Positions 11,061 to 22,073 of a DNA stretch of 64,000 bases are shown here, piece by piece. This DNA comes from Ambrosia x helenae (taxonomy: Eukaryota > Streptophyta > Magnoliopsida > Asterales > Asteraceae): positions 59,405,033-59,469,032 of the forward strand of contig CM061228.1 in the NCBI GenBank assembly GCA_030844895.1, written 5' to 3'. The stretch's first letter is position 1. Each line of letters begins with the position of its first letter. A program made the translations under genes and the position numbers. The notes under the pieces were generated by a model, which worked only from the letters and a program-made list of their open reading frames with translations, made no database searches and was not told the DNA's origin.

Positions 11061-11642
11061 ACATATTTTGTGGCTCATTGTGTCATATTTCGTGATTTAT
11101 TGTGTTTTTTGTATCATTCTCACCTTTCTCATTTTTGTTAGACTGTGTAGAATAACCTGACCCTTTACTTCATTTCCCTAGATAGCCCTTACTTTATAGC
11201 TTAATTGGCATGGCCGTCTCCGAGAAGACTAAAAAAATCATGGGCCCTGGCGAAATAAAAAATTTAGGCTCAAAATTTTGTTAAAGAGGATTGAATTAAA
11301 AAAAAAATTGAATATGGTGCTAGAGCCACCGCTTAAACTTGATATCTCTACATTAAATTAGCATGGTTTTCCAACTGCTTTAACAATACTTTTATCTATA
11401 AAAAACAAATATATATCCTAAATATAGAATTTAATATATATGTATATGTAAATTTTAACAAAAATATAGGCCCGTTTCAAGGTCGGCCCCCGAGCCAGTG
11501 ACCACCCGACCTATGCTAAGGGCCGACCCTGTTAATTGATACTTCCATATTGTCTATCACCCAATTGATCAAAATATTCTTCTGTTAAAAATCTCTTGCT
11601 TATAACAGTATTTTTAATTAATGAATTGCAACTCCTTAGCAA

Positions 11643-12141
11643 TAGGGTGTTCTTTTTTATCCGAAACACGAAACTCGACCCGAATTCGAGGCCACCCGAA
11701 CCCAATTAAGACAATACCCGAACCAGAATAACTCAAACCCGATCAACCCAAACCTTAAATGGATCGGTTATCGGGTCAATTTTTCTTAACAAAAAACCCG
11801 AACAACCCGCCTCAAAAAAACCCGAAAAATGAAACCCGAATAAAACCCCGAACATGTAATGTCTTTTTTTTATAGATGTGTTTAAGTTTAGATTTATTGG
11901 CATCTAAAACATCAAGTTTTAGGAATTTTAAACACTATTGTATTACAATGAAATTTCATGATATTTTTACAAGAAAAAAAAACATTTTTTATATTACATA
12001 TAAACCCGAAAACCGAACAACCCGACTCGAACTAACCCGGACCCGAATAACCTCAACCCGAATATTAATGGTTCGGTTATCGGGTCACTTTTTGTCAAGA
12101 AAAAACCCAAAACCCAAAAAATAATCCAAAGAACACCCCTA
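11643..12141. mobile_element. Complete hAT-type MITE, ~499 bp, 8-bp TSD
   Basis: The termini are inverted repeats: TAGGG(G)TGTTCTTT at left and AAAGAACACCCCTA at right. Flanks CTTAGCAA (11635-11642) and CTTAGCTA (12142-12149) form an 8-bp target duplication with one mismatch, as expected for hAT elements. The interior is packed with CCCGAA/ACCCG words on the plus strand and carries no transposase. Confidence 0.7.
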
Positions 12142-12475
12142 CTTAGCTATCACCTTGTAAGTGAACCAAATAGGGTTAACTAATCAATATTCGGATAAGG
12201 TTAATTAGGGAGCTTTTACTTGTGGTACAAGAGTGATGAATAGTAATGAAGGATGCATTACAATCTCTACTGAGATCAAATATTTATCTAATTCTCACTT
12301 AAATTTTTCTTCAAATTGATCACAAAACTTAAATTTAACTTGAAACCATCCGATTACAAACTCACTTGAGAGTGACATTAATCATTGGTTCCTCAATTTT
12401 GGTCTAACCGAGTGAATTTTTGAAAACGGAGATATTCTACTCTTACATCATTCTTATTTTTCTTCGTGTTAGTGC
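12142..12475. other. Non-coding part of block B
   Basis: AT-rich sequence between the MITE and the long-TIR element, present only in block B. No ORF or repeat is recognised. Confidence 0.3.
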
Positions 12476-12528
12476 CAGTGTTTTCTAGTCTTAAATATTA
12501 AATATTAAATATTCAGTATTAAATATTA

Positions 12529-12587
12529 GGGTTAATGGTCAAAATTGTCTCTGAGTTTTGGTCAAGTTAACCACATCGGTTAAGAAT

Positions 12588-12618
<31 letters not shown>

Positions 12619-13533
12619 GTCCTTTCAGTTTACATTTTGTTGCCAAGATCATCTTTGACACAAACACAGTTAAATATTTTCATTAAGTTGGGTTTTTTTT
12701 TTTTTTTACTTTTTATCTAGGAAATCGAGGGCATTTTGTCTACTTTATTTATTTTAAATTTTTTATCTATTCTTTAGCCTTCAAAAAAAAAAAAAACACT
12801 GCTTCCTCGCTAAACAACCATCGCCGCACCATTTCCAACCTAAAACAACCACACCATCTCTAACCTAAATCAACCCATTGCCACACCATCTCCGCCCTGA
12901 AAGAACCATCGCTGCAGCACCACACCACCTCCACCCTGAAACAACCACAGTCGCAACACACCTCAACTCTGAAACAACCACCGACAACCACCTCCCCTGC
13001 AAACCACTACCTTATCATTTTCAATTTCAACTTCTTTAACTCATCAATTCAAAATCCCAAATCTATAAACCCCACCATGTTTCGTATCAAACGGCGACAG
13101 GTTTAGGGAAGAGTAGGTGCGGCAGCAACGGTAGGTTTACGGTGAAGTTGGTGTGTGATGGTGTCGTGCTGGTTTGTAAGTGTTTGGTTGATGGCGTCGT
13201 GATGGTTTGGTTGACGGTGGCAGGTGGTAGTTTAATTGGTGGCTGGTGGTGGTTTAGGGTTTAACAGAGCAATGGTGATCTAGAGGTAGAAGAAGGTGGG
13301 GAGGTGAGTCCCACTTATTAAATAAAAAATATTAAAAAATAAAGGTTAAGGCAAAAACTCAAAAAAAAAAAAAAACCTTCTAGCTTAACGGCAATATTTA
13401 ACTGTGTTAGTATTAGGGACGATTTTGGCAACAAAATGTAAACCTAAAGGACCCAGATGTAAAAAAACACTATTTTGGACTGATGTGGTAATTAAACTGG
13501 CAAGACCTAGGTGACGATTTTGGCCATTAATTC
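12529..13533. mobile_element. Long-TIR MULE-like element, copy B (complete, ~1 kb)
   Basis: The left end GGGTTAATGGTCAAAATTG and the reverse complement of the right end (GAATTAATGGCCAAAATCG) open inverted repeats of roughly 150 bp. Both continue through ACCACATC, a poly-T run, TTTACATTTTGTTGCCAA and AACACAGTTAAATATT. Flanks TAAATATTA (12520-12528) and TGAACATTA (13534-13542) agree at 7 of 9 bases, compatible with the 9-bp duplication of Mutator-type elements. There is no transposase; the interior may be captured host sequence. Confidence 0.6.
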
Positions 13534-13878
13534 TGAACATTAATTATTGTTTGTTTTGTCTGTTGTTTGAGTCAGCCGGGTGAGTCTGTGTCGGGGCGAG
13601 GGGGGTTTCTCTATGGAAGCAACCTTTAGAGATAAAGTTCACTTACATCTCACCCTCCTCATAAACTTTATTATTTGTGGGATTATCCGTGTACATTTAG
13701 GATAAACATTTGCTAATATTTTATGTGAATTTGTACCTTTTAACAATAATTTTTTTTCCTATATACAAGCATGGTCAAAGGATAATGGGAGTCGTGGATG
13801 TTTCGAACCGCCACCGTTTTTTTGGCTTAGTGGTGGGAATTTGCGATCTTCTTAGGTAATTTTTATATGAACTGAGGC

Positions 13879-14295
13879 TGAAGAGGTATAAAACCTCACG
13901 TCCGAACCACAAGCCTTTTAGACGCGGCACCGCCCAATGGGACGCGGCCCAATGTGACACGTGATTAGAGTTGCGACCGGAGGTCACTAGTTTAGAAGGT
14001 TAGTACACCTGGTCGAAGGAAAGTACTACTATTCTGACTAGTATAAATACCCTCCAAAAGTACAAGTAAGACACGTTCTGTCATACTCCGAACCTCTCTC
14101 TCTCTCTCTATCTCTTTTTTCTTCACCAACAAATACTTACCCTCACGCCGGAGGGTGGTCACAGAGAGGCCCTCCTTGCTCCCCTGTGACGAGCTTAACG
14201 GTTTGTTAAGTTTTGCAGGTCATTTAACCCAAGATCAAATTGAGCTAGTCGTCTTCAACCTCTCTTACGAGGTACGTCCAGCTTTTGGATCTTCA
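13879..14295 (+). repeat. 5' LTR of a second Ty3/gypsy element
   Basis: It starts TGAAGAGG exactly where block B diverges from block A, and ends ...TCTTCA two bases before a primer-binding-site-like TGGCACCATC. Length is 417 bp. It contains a TATA box and a CT-rich stretch near 14094-14118. Gag follows in the same orientation. The 3' LTR was not found in the window. Confidence 0.6.
14042..14049 (+). promoter_or_regulatory. TATA box in gypsy 5' LTR
   Basis: TATAAATA, about 160 bp into the LTR and upstream of a CT-rich presumed start region. This is the likely core promoter of the element. Confidence 0.45.
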
Positions 14296-14297
14296 AA

Positions 14298-14309
14298 TGG
14301 CACCATCCT
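14298..14309 (+). other. Primer-binding site of gypsy element
   Basis: TGGCACCATCCT two bases after the LTR CA end. It resembles the TGGCGCC-type PBS of Tat/Athila elements with substitutions. The position is right and the match imperfect. Confidence 0.4.
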
Positions 14310-14342
14310 ATTGCAGATCTACTCTCTCCACTCAGATCTAGA

Positions 14343-15750
14343 ATGGCTATGGAAAATCTGAACGTCGTTGACATTACAAACAAGGAAGATGACGACATCG
14401 TCACCTCTGAACAACACACAGCTGGCTATTCCAGAGTGTTGTCAGACTTCATCACAGCTGCTACCACTGAAATGGTCACTGCACCCGTCGGGATGCAAAC
14501 TGTATCAGTGGAGTTCGACGAAACTTTCCACCAAAGAAACCTTGACTTCTTGATAAAATTAAAAGAACAACAAGACTAAGAGGAAAGGCTTCATAGTGTA
14601 CAGGCAAACTTGTTCCTTTCCGAAGGGGCAACATCCACTACAATGTCCACACCAACTAGTCTCGAAACATACTCCACCGTGGTCACATCCATACCACTAC
14701 AAACACCTTACGGTTTTCTGATGCCTTATGGATATACGGGACCGTTGCCAACTGGACTCACATCTACGCGGCCATGGGCCACCACATCAGTGATCCCAGC
14801 CAAGCAACAACCCAGCTCAAGCATCGTCGATGACGAACTCACAGCCCCATACAGACCAGCTTACATGACTTCGTACTCGAAGTTCACTCCAAGGGTCGCT
14901 ATGCCCCACTCCCAGCAAAATTAAAAATGCCCGCTACCATCAAGAAGTATGATGGAACCTCAGATCCGGAAGACCATGTGTTTGATTTTGGTGGAGCTGC
15001 GGAGATAGAACTATGGCCCATGCCCGCATGGTGTCACATGTTCGCCCAGACACTGACCGGTACCGCAAGAGTGTGGTTCGATGGTCTGCCAGCTGGACAG
15101 ATTGAAAATTGGAAAGAGCTGTGGCGGATATTCCTACAAAATTTCTCTCAACAAAGGCGTTGCACAAAAGATATTATGGAGGTACACAACATCCGAAGGA
15201 AAGACGGTGAATCTTTGGAAAGATTCATAGACCGATTTAATAAGGAAAGCATGCAGATATCCGGAGCTGTCGATCAGCTGCGGATTTCTGCTTTCTGCCA
15301 TGGGGTCCGCAACAACCAATTGGTTGAAATACTGCATGAAGATCTCCCAAAAAAACGATGGAAGCACTCATGGAAAGGACACGCGCCTTTGCAAGGGGAA
15401 AAAGTGCATGCGGTCAAACAGGTGAAAGTGATTATAAAGGAAACTCCAGAGGTAACTCTTGGAAGAAAGGAGCTTCGGCTCCAACAGAAAGAAACAACTC
15501 ATGGTCGAAGCACAGGTCACAACCTTATGCAAGAAGTGATTGAAGTGAGAGGTCCAGCTCCGGACGCTCTTCACGAAGTACTAGCTACCTAGATCTCAAC
15601 AAAACCCCAAGTGAAATCTTGAGCACCGAGCAAATACGCTTCCTAACACCTCCGAAGCAGAAACCTACCTCCAACAGAAACACCAAAAATAATTGTGAGT
15701 ATCACCAAGCAAAAGGCCACAATACTGGTGATTGTTGGTCACTAAAATAA
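14343..15750 (+). pseudogene. Ty3/gypsy gag (retrotrans_gag), stops and frameshifts
   Basis: Gag of the second gypsy element, forming the particle coat. It begins MAMENLNVVDITNKEDDD. A stop follows QQD (14577-14579), then the same frame goes on to 14924. After a frameshift the gag core reads MPATIKKYDGTSDPEDHVFD, AWCHMFAQTLTGTARVWFDG, LPAGQIENWKELWRIFLQNF and ESLERFIDRFNKESMQI, a retrotransposon gag domain. A second shift near 15590 leads to the C-terminal CEYHQAKGHNTGDCWSL motif characteristic of Tat/Athila gag, then an in-frame TAA (15748-15750). Non-functional. Confidence 0.8.
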
Positions 15751-16498
15751 GAAATTGATAAAGCATGCAAAGCAGGGAAGTTATCCCATTTGATACGAGA
15801 CTTAAAAGAAGGGAAACCAGCCGCAACACAAATCTCCAATCCAAACAATCAAACAGGGATCCACATGATTCGATCCACCCATGAACAAGGAATCAAGATA
15901 AGTCACGATCATATAGCACCGTGGATGGAGAAGTTGCTCTTCTTCCCACCTATTGATCCAAGAGATGCAAAAGAAGCACCCATTGTCATCTCCGGAATTT
16001 TTGCCAGACACAAGGTGCGACGAGTTTACATCGACAACGGTAGTGCGTCTGAAATAATGTACTACCAATATTATCACCAGCTAGCTCCGGCCACTAAGGA
16101 CAAACTTGTCACGATCCAGATGCCATTAATCAGCTTCTCCGGAGAAATAATACACCCACTGGGTCAGTTAACTCTTCCGGTTACGTTAGGAACCGAAGAA
16201 CACCAAAGAACAATCGTTCTTACCTTCCTAGTGGTCGGGGAACGATCAGTCCACAATATCATACTTGGAAGGCCGGGAATGAAAGCTTTCAGCATGGTAA
16301 CCTCAACGATTCATGGGGCATTAAAGTTTCCCACCGAAACCGGTGTGGCCACGATGTACACCGAGTCCGATGTATGCGTGGCCGAAGTAAAACAAGCCTC
16401 GGGACAGTCCATCCCGGAAAGACACGAACTTGAAGCAAAAACCACCGAAGATTGGTCCATTCATCCAGCATTTCCGGAAGAAAAAATTACCATCGGTA
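15751..16498 (+). pseudogene. Ty3/gypsy aspartic protease region, truncated
   Basis: Continues the frame of the gag C-terminus. The protease motif is VRRVYIDNGSASEIMY (catalytic Asp in DNGSA), followed by LPVTLGTEEHQRTIVLTFLV and VHNIILGRPGMKAFSMVTS, matching the retroviral-type protease of Tat elements. It would cleave the polyprotein. The frame ends in AFPEEKITIGK at about 16498, where long-TIR element copy C begins, so RT, RNase H and integrase are missing. Confidence 0.8.
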
Positions 16499-17309
16499 AG
16501 TGTTTTCTAGTCTTAAATATTAAATATTAAATAATAGGGTTAATGGTCAAATGCCTCTGAGTTTTGGTCAATGTTACCACATCAGTTCAGAATAGTTTTT
16601 TTTTTTTTAAATATGGGTCCTTTCGGTTTACGTTTTGTTGCCAAGATCATCTTTTACACTAACACAGTTAAATATTGTCATTAAGTTGGGTTTTTTTCTT
16701 TTTAACTTTTTATCTAGGAAAGCAAGGGCATTTTGGACATTTTGTCTACTTTATTTATTTTATTTTTTTATTTATTCTTTAGTCTTTAAATACAAAAAAA
16801 AAAACACCACTTCCTCGCTAAAAAACCATCGCCGCACCACTTCCAACCTAAAACAACCACAACCACACCATCTCTAACCTAAATCAACCCATTTCCAAAC
16901 CACACCATCTCCGCCCTGAAAGAACCATCGTTGCAGCACCACACCACCTCCACCCTGAAACAACCACCGTCACAACACACCTCCACTCTGAAACAACCAC
17001 CGGCAACCACCTCCCCTGCAAACCACTACCTTATCATTTTCAATTTCAACTTCTTTAACTCATCAATTCAAAATCCCAAATCTATAAACCCCACCATGTT
17101 TCGTATCAAACGGCGACGGGTTTGGGGAAGAGTAGGTGCGGCAGCAACGATAAGTTTATGGTGAAGTTGGTGTGTGATGGTGTCGTGTTGGTTTGTAAGT
17201 GTTTGGTTGATGGCGTCGTGATGGTTTGGTGGTGTTTGGTTGATAGTGGCCGGTTGTCGTTTAATTGGTGGCTGGTGGTGACAGTGGCTGGTGGTGGTTT
17301 AAGGTTTCA
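16497..17309. mobile_element. Long-TIR MULE-like element, copy C (3' truncated)
   Basis: Third copy of the element at 12529-13533. It shares not only the left TIR (GGGTTAATGG at 16536) but also about 39 bp of flank, AGTGTTTTCTAGTC onward, with block B. It has inserted into, or recombined with, the gypsy protease region. It breaks off in the GGTGG-rich right half near 17309 and has no right TIR. Confidence 0.6.
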
Positions 17310-17604
17310 AAAATTATTCCATGATCATGACTTTAGTCTAAAAACTCATAATATTCATAAACATGAATTTTTTTTTACCAAAAACTCTAGATTTGATCCA
17401 TTTTGCTTGAAATCTGATTTGGTTTTGTATAAAAACACTTTCTAAACATGAATGCACAATCAAATCTCAGATCCAAACATCAAAATCAATGAAAACCATG
17501 TTTTATGCAATAAACGGGTCAAAATCAGTTTTCTATAACAATTGCCTTAAAACTTTCAGGTCTGATGCAAAACCCCTATAACAACACGTGTGATATAAGC
17601 CCCG
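17310..17604 (-). other. Possible internal start of a minus-strand LTR element
   Basis: Non-coding sequence left of a minus-strand PBS-like site. It could be the 5' internal leader of that element. No gag is recognised. Confidence 0.25.
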
Positions 17605-17616
17605 GCTCAGATACCA
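17605..17616 (-). other. tRNA-Met primer-binding site (minus strand)
   Basis: On the minus strand this reads TGGTATCTGAGC, one mismatch from the TGGTATCAGAGC site complementary to initiator tRNA-Met. It lies two bases from a putative LTR end TTCA. Confidence 0.5.
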
Positions 17617-17618
17617 CT

Positions 17619-18050
17619 TGAAGGACCGTGTTCCGAACAAGAAACGATGTATCACGTGCGTATCGAATTAAAGGCGGAATCAATCATCTGGTTAGTTGTT
17701 ATTGATGACTGTTTAAGGAAAGGATAATAATATGGAGCGTACACACACAAAAACACACACTTAAGGGCTGCAACTTGTTAATATGCCAAAAGTTCTTCAA
17801 ATTACACAAGTCATGGGGTATTTGTACTACTAGCCACCATACTCCTACATCAGTAACCTGTATGACTCCATATGTGTACAACATTGTATATGTATGAGTC
17901 CTCATACACGTATGGCAGGAACCTTTTGACCAAAATACCCCTAGACATCATAGAATCATCCAAACCCGATATTCAAGCTAGGGACATACCCGAAAGGTGT
18001 ATTTACAGTATTTAATCAATAAATATTATTTCTTGTTCGCACTCCAAGGT
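17619..18050 (-). repeat. Putative copia LTR (minus strand), boundaries uncertain
   Basis: It lies immediately 5' (on the minus strand) of the PBS-like site. It holds interleaved CATATGTGTAC / TATGAGTCCTCATACACG words of the kind seen in copia LTR promoters. The right boundary is a guess. Confidence 0.35.
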
Positions 18051-19639
18051 GTAACTCTTTGAATCGTACCTTCATTGTTACATTAAATAATCGATAATTG
18101 AACACTATTTCCAATACATTAAACATCGAGGAGTTTTCCATTCTGACCTTCAACCTATCGACCATTTGGAGGTATAACTCATTCGCTTGTTAACTTTGGT
18201 TGAATGATTCATTCTCCTCGTGAACGTTTTAAATATTTTCAATTAGCACCCTGGATTTTAAGCTTGCCAATTTTAACCTTTTAACATATGATAACGACGT
18301 TAGACGTTAGAAAATTTTTCAAGTCCCGATTATTTGTGTTCTGGCTCTGGTTTTTGAATTCCTCACTTACAAAGATTAGATTTTCAACATCGGTCAATCG
18401 AAAATAAATTAAAATTCAAATAATTTTGTATAACACACATAAAATCACGTTTTGTTTTATTTTTAATTTTTAGATTTTAAAATGTTAAAGCAGTAAATAA
18501 ATATATAAGGAAATTATTTTTGCGTGTTTCACATGTAAGAGAATCATATCCATATACAGATCTATCGAAGCATTCCTTTTTGCTCAATTCATTAGCATTA
18601 TGAGAAACATCCAACAACTATCTATATTTGTATCCACATAAACTTAAGAATTAGATGTTATTAGTAAGCACTTTATACAGGTTTTATCATTGATGTATTA
18701 TACTTAATGGCCTGTGGTTCCATACACATGACACATTCATGTATCAAGGTATGCACTAAGCTTCCTCATAACAGGTAAATATATTGTTCTCATTCATTAA
18801 TTTACAAGTTGCAAGATCACTAGTGATCAGGTCAGCATATAATTTGGAGGAACCAAAGAGACCAGTTGATTCTTGACCAAGGATAGGGAAATTACCATTT
18901 TTCTTTTGGTACAATCATTGCATTCGGCTTGTTAACTGTTGTTCAACTTTGAGTTCTCTTTGAGAATTAGGGTTATGGAATTCACTGTTTCTTTTTACTC
19001 TTTCTAGGACATCCAGGCTGGCCTAGCTTAGCATACGATACTGAGTGGTGTTTCACCTATTTTGTGACTCAACTTGTGACAAATAAGCTTTACTTCATAG
19101 TCTAGCGACAACGAGCATATATTTGGATAGTACAAATATATAAAGATCCAAAACCTCATATTTTGTCAATCTCTCAAACGGTATTTTGGTGCTAGACTAT
19201 ATGCCAATGAGACTTTAATCCACTAGGGTTCAGTTCTTTAAGTTTATATCACAGTGTAAACATAAAAATGATTTTGAGCCTGCTCATACATCACTATAAA
19301 GGTTGTGTATTGTTTTCATAGCTTTTTTAGTATAAAGAGATCTCCGCATTCCACTGACATTTTGTCTTTTCACCATTAACTAATTTTTCATTTCTCAACG
19401 TTTTTGTCTATTGAGATTTTTCAATATTTTTGTACTTTTTTGGTTTTTCAAATATTTTTTGGTCTTTCTTGTAATTTTTCTCCCACCAAAATTCAAAAGG
19501 TTAAAATAAAATGGAATCTATTTTTTTTTGTATTTTTAATTGAAAAACTATTTACAATACCGATATAGCTATGTTGACTAATATTGTTTTTCTTTAATGC
19601 CATTTACCTTTAATAAAAAACCCAATCATGATTTATCGA
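18051..19639 (-). other. SIRE-type post-pol non-coding region (decayed)
   Basis: This resembles 39100-40140 in order and words. Shared features are a GAGGATCATATC-like segment, an ACACGACATAC...GTATCAAG-like segment, and a T-rich stretch near 19370-19500 with TTTTTCTCCCAC (minus strand GTGGGAGAAAAA). It is therefore the sequence downstream of pol in a second minus-strand SIRE copy. Confidence 0.45.
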
Positions 19640-20470
19640 AAGCTTTTGAGAAAAGGTCAGTACGCTAGTAATCATTGTGGATTTTAACATCATGTATCCG
19701 TTTCTTTTCATAGCAATCGCGTATGAAATGATATATGATATGGATGTGTTTTGCCTTGGAGTGCTACATAGGATCCTTAGTAATCGCTATGGAAACTTCA
19801 TTATGAACATAAATAGGGGTGCTTAGAAACTTCAAATCGTAGTCGTGTACTTGTTGTTGGATCTATTCTATCTTAGAGCAACTACGTATTCGTCTTCGCA
19901 TGTAGAGATGCCCACATATGTTTGCTTTTTGCACTACAACATCACTAAACGACCTCCTAAAAATTTACGTCCAGCCGATGTGGATTTCGCATCCATCTTG
20001 CAACCACCATAGTTGGAATCACTGTACGCCATGAGATCAAACTTATGGTAATTGGGATTCCAAAGCACCATGAATGGACAACCCCTCATATAGCGAAATA
20101 TTCTATTCACATTAATGAGATGTGACGTCTCCGGTCTAGACTAGTATGGACAACCCCTCAAATTCCTTACACAACAAATCAATAGTAGAACCAAAAACAA
20201 TGTCACCCACGTATACCTATACCAGTAATAGGTCACCATCTTTCTCCTTGGTAGATAAAGTGTGGTTGATAAGTCCACGGTTAACCCCCGTTCCAGCAAA
20301 TAGGTTGATATGTATCATGCAATGCTCTAGGACCTTGCTGAAGACTGTTCAAATCTTTGTTCAGAACATAAATCCCATCATAGTGAATTAGATCTTCAAA
20401 CCTTGACAGTTGCACAACATACACTTCTTCCTTTGCTTTATGACATAGAAATGTGCTCATCACGTCAATT
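19640..20470 (-). pseudogene. Ty1/copia SIRE RT-RNase H remnant
   Basis: Heavily decayed minus-strand pol. The best segment is 20281-20463: FLCHKAKEEVYVVQLSRFED, IYVLNKDLNSLQQGPRAL, matching the copia RT stretch FLYG..KEEVYV..PPGFED...LNKALYGL. Further along, nucleotide words equivalent to the YHFIRDCYEK and ADLFTKAFD ends of RNase H can be followed near 19640-19720. It shares its family with the copies at 40142-48015 and 48822-56334 but is much older. Confidence 0.7.
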
Positions 20471-20478
20471 TAACCCAC

Positions 20479-21010
20479 CGCTACAAAAATAATGTGTATC
20501 CAAGACTGAAAAATCAGTCTTCGATACATATTAATTAGTCCCTAATGGTTATTAGAGACTAATTTGCCAGTCCCCCGCCAGTGGCAGATGCCTAGTCCTA
20601 GATAGTGGTTTTAGTAACTAAACATCAGTCCCCATTGCATGGAGCCGATTGGAACTAACATTCAGTCTCCTATATATATAGATTCAGTCCTAAATGTGTG
20701 CACTTGTACCATGTCATTTCAGTCCCTAATACACTTTATTGATGACTAAAAACCAGTCTCAGATTTTTAAGATATTTCACTCCTCAATGCATATCTTTTG
20801 GGACTGAATATCAGCTCTTTAAACCATGCGTATTTTGTCTCTAATATGTTACATTAGGTTCACGATTCCATATGAATTCGGTCCCCAAAGAGATGATTCA
20901 AAGAGACAGAGACTGAGAATTAGTCTATGATACCATCAATTCAGTTTCTTTTAACATGTTTCAAAAACTGAGAAAAATCAGTCTTCTATACTATAAAATT
21001 GTCGTACCCG
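20479..21010. mobile_element. CACTA-like element end with subterminal repeats
   Basis: It begins CGCTACAAAAATAATG, one change from a CACTACAAAAA terminus. It is followed by about ten words of the type ATTCAGTCCC / AATCAGTCT in both orientations, roughly every 40-60 bp, a layout typical of CACTA subterminal regions. It cuts into the copia RT remnant. The other end was not identified. Confidence 0.45.
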
Positions 21011-22055
21011 AATCATTTTCTAAAAATTGAAAATTGGTCCACAAAATATTATATTAAAATTCCAATAAATATATAAAAAAGACAAATAATCAAAACATAA
21101 TAGAACAAATATCCAAATACAAGGTAATACAATACAATAAATATCTAATGGGAAGTTTTGTGACACCAAATGAAAATCTCTCATTCATGTAAGTATAACC
21201 TTGCATTTTCTTCAATTTTCTATATCATAATAGTCTTTTATGCGTTCTCTTTATTTCTTTACAACTCCAATATTTCCCCCTTCAACTCTTTATTTCTTCA
21301 ATTTCTCTGTAATAATATTCATCTATCCATTCTCTTGTTCTTCATCTTGTTTCAACTCTGCTATTCATTTCTTCAATTGTCACACCTACATAAATTTCAT
21401 TATAATAAAACATATATGCACAAAACATGTGCTCAACTATCTAAAGACCCATCATTGACGAATTACCTTACCTTAACCTACTCAAGTTTACCCGTTCTTA
21501 TACTTCATCAATTCGACTTCAGGGACCCATTGGTCTTAACTAGAATGTATATAATGAAAAAAAAAAGAATAGTATTGTTACCTTCCCATCAAGTAAGGAT
21601 AGATCGAGAACATATAGCTCTAACGGCATAAGCAATCGTTCACGGAAGTCAAACTACATTATTGACTGATGGTAGTTGAGTATAGCAAAACCATAACAGA
21701 TTTTTCAATGGGGCTTCCTGTTGACGGTGGTGATTTACGACATCGGTAGTTGTTCAAAAGGAGAGTAGAGGTTTGTGAATTGTGAGAGATAGTTTAGGAG
21801 AGAGATATATGAACAGAGAGTATGCGTTTGTCGATTGATTGCTTTGTGGAATCAACTCCCTTAATTTTCGTGGTTTGTTGGTGAAAATATGGAAGGAAAT
21901 CAAAGTCGCTTAATGAATAATAGGGCCGAGCGGGAGAATGGAAACAAATTCAAAATGTTTCAATTTGGTTTAGATGGGAAGTCGGTCGACCCATTTGTTT
22001 ATTCTCTCTACAATTTTTTTTCTTTCGGTAATTATTGAGCAACAATTCCAATTAC
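21011..22055. other. Non-coding, possibly interior of the CACTA-like element
   Basis: AT-rich. Two overlapping hydrophobic frames (21170-21631) look like chance open reading in TTC-rich sequence. No domain is recognised. Confidence 0.3.
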
Positions 22056-22073
22056 CAATTTCTCATATTTTCA
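22056..22073 (+). repeat. SINE target-site duplication, 5' copy
   Basis: CAATTTCTCATATTTTCA, identical to 22499-22516 on the other side of the SINE. Confidence 0.9.

Larger units (their letters stand above)
11063..13878. repeat. Repeat block B (fuller copy of block A)
   Basis: Near-identical to 5385-7397 but retains about 866 bp that block A lacks. It contains a complete MITE (11643-12141) and a complete long-TIR element (12529-13533). Its right end is cut by the TG of a gypsy 5' LTR at 13879. Confidence 0.8.

Noticed and set aside
21170..21631. 153-residue hydrophobic ORF
   Set aside because: TTC/TAT-rich simple composition, no start context, no motif, within a probable transposon interior.
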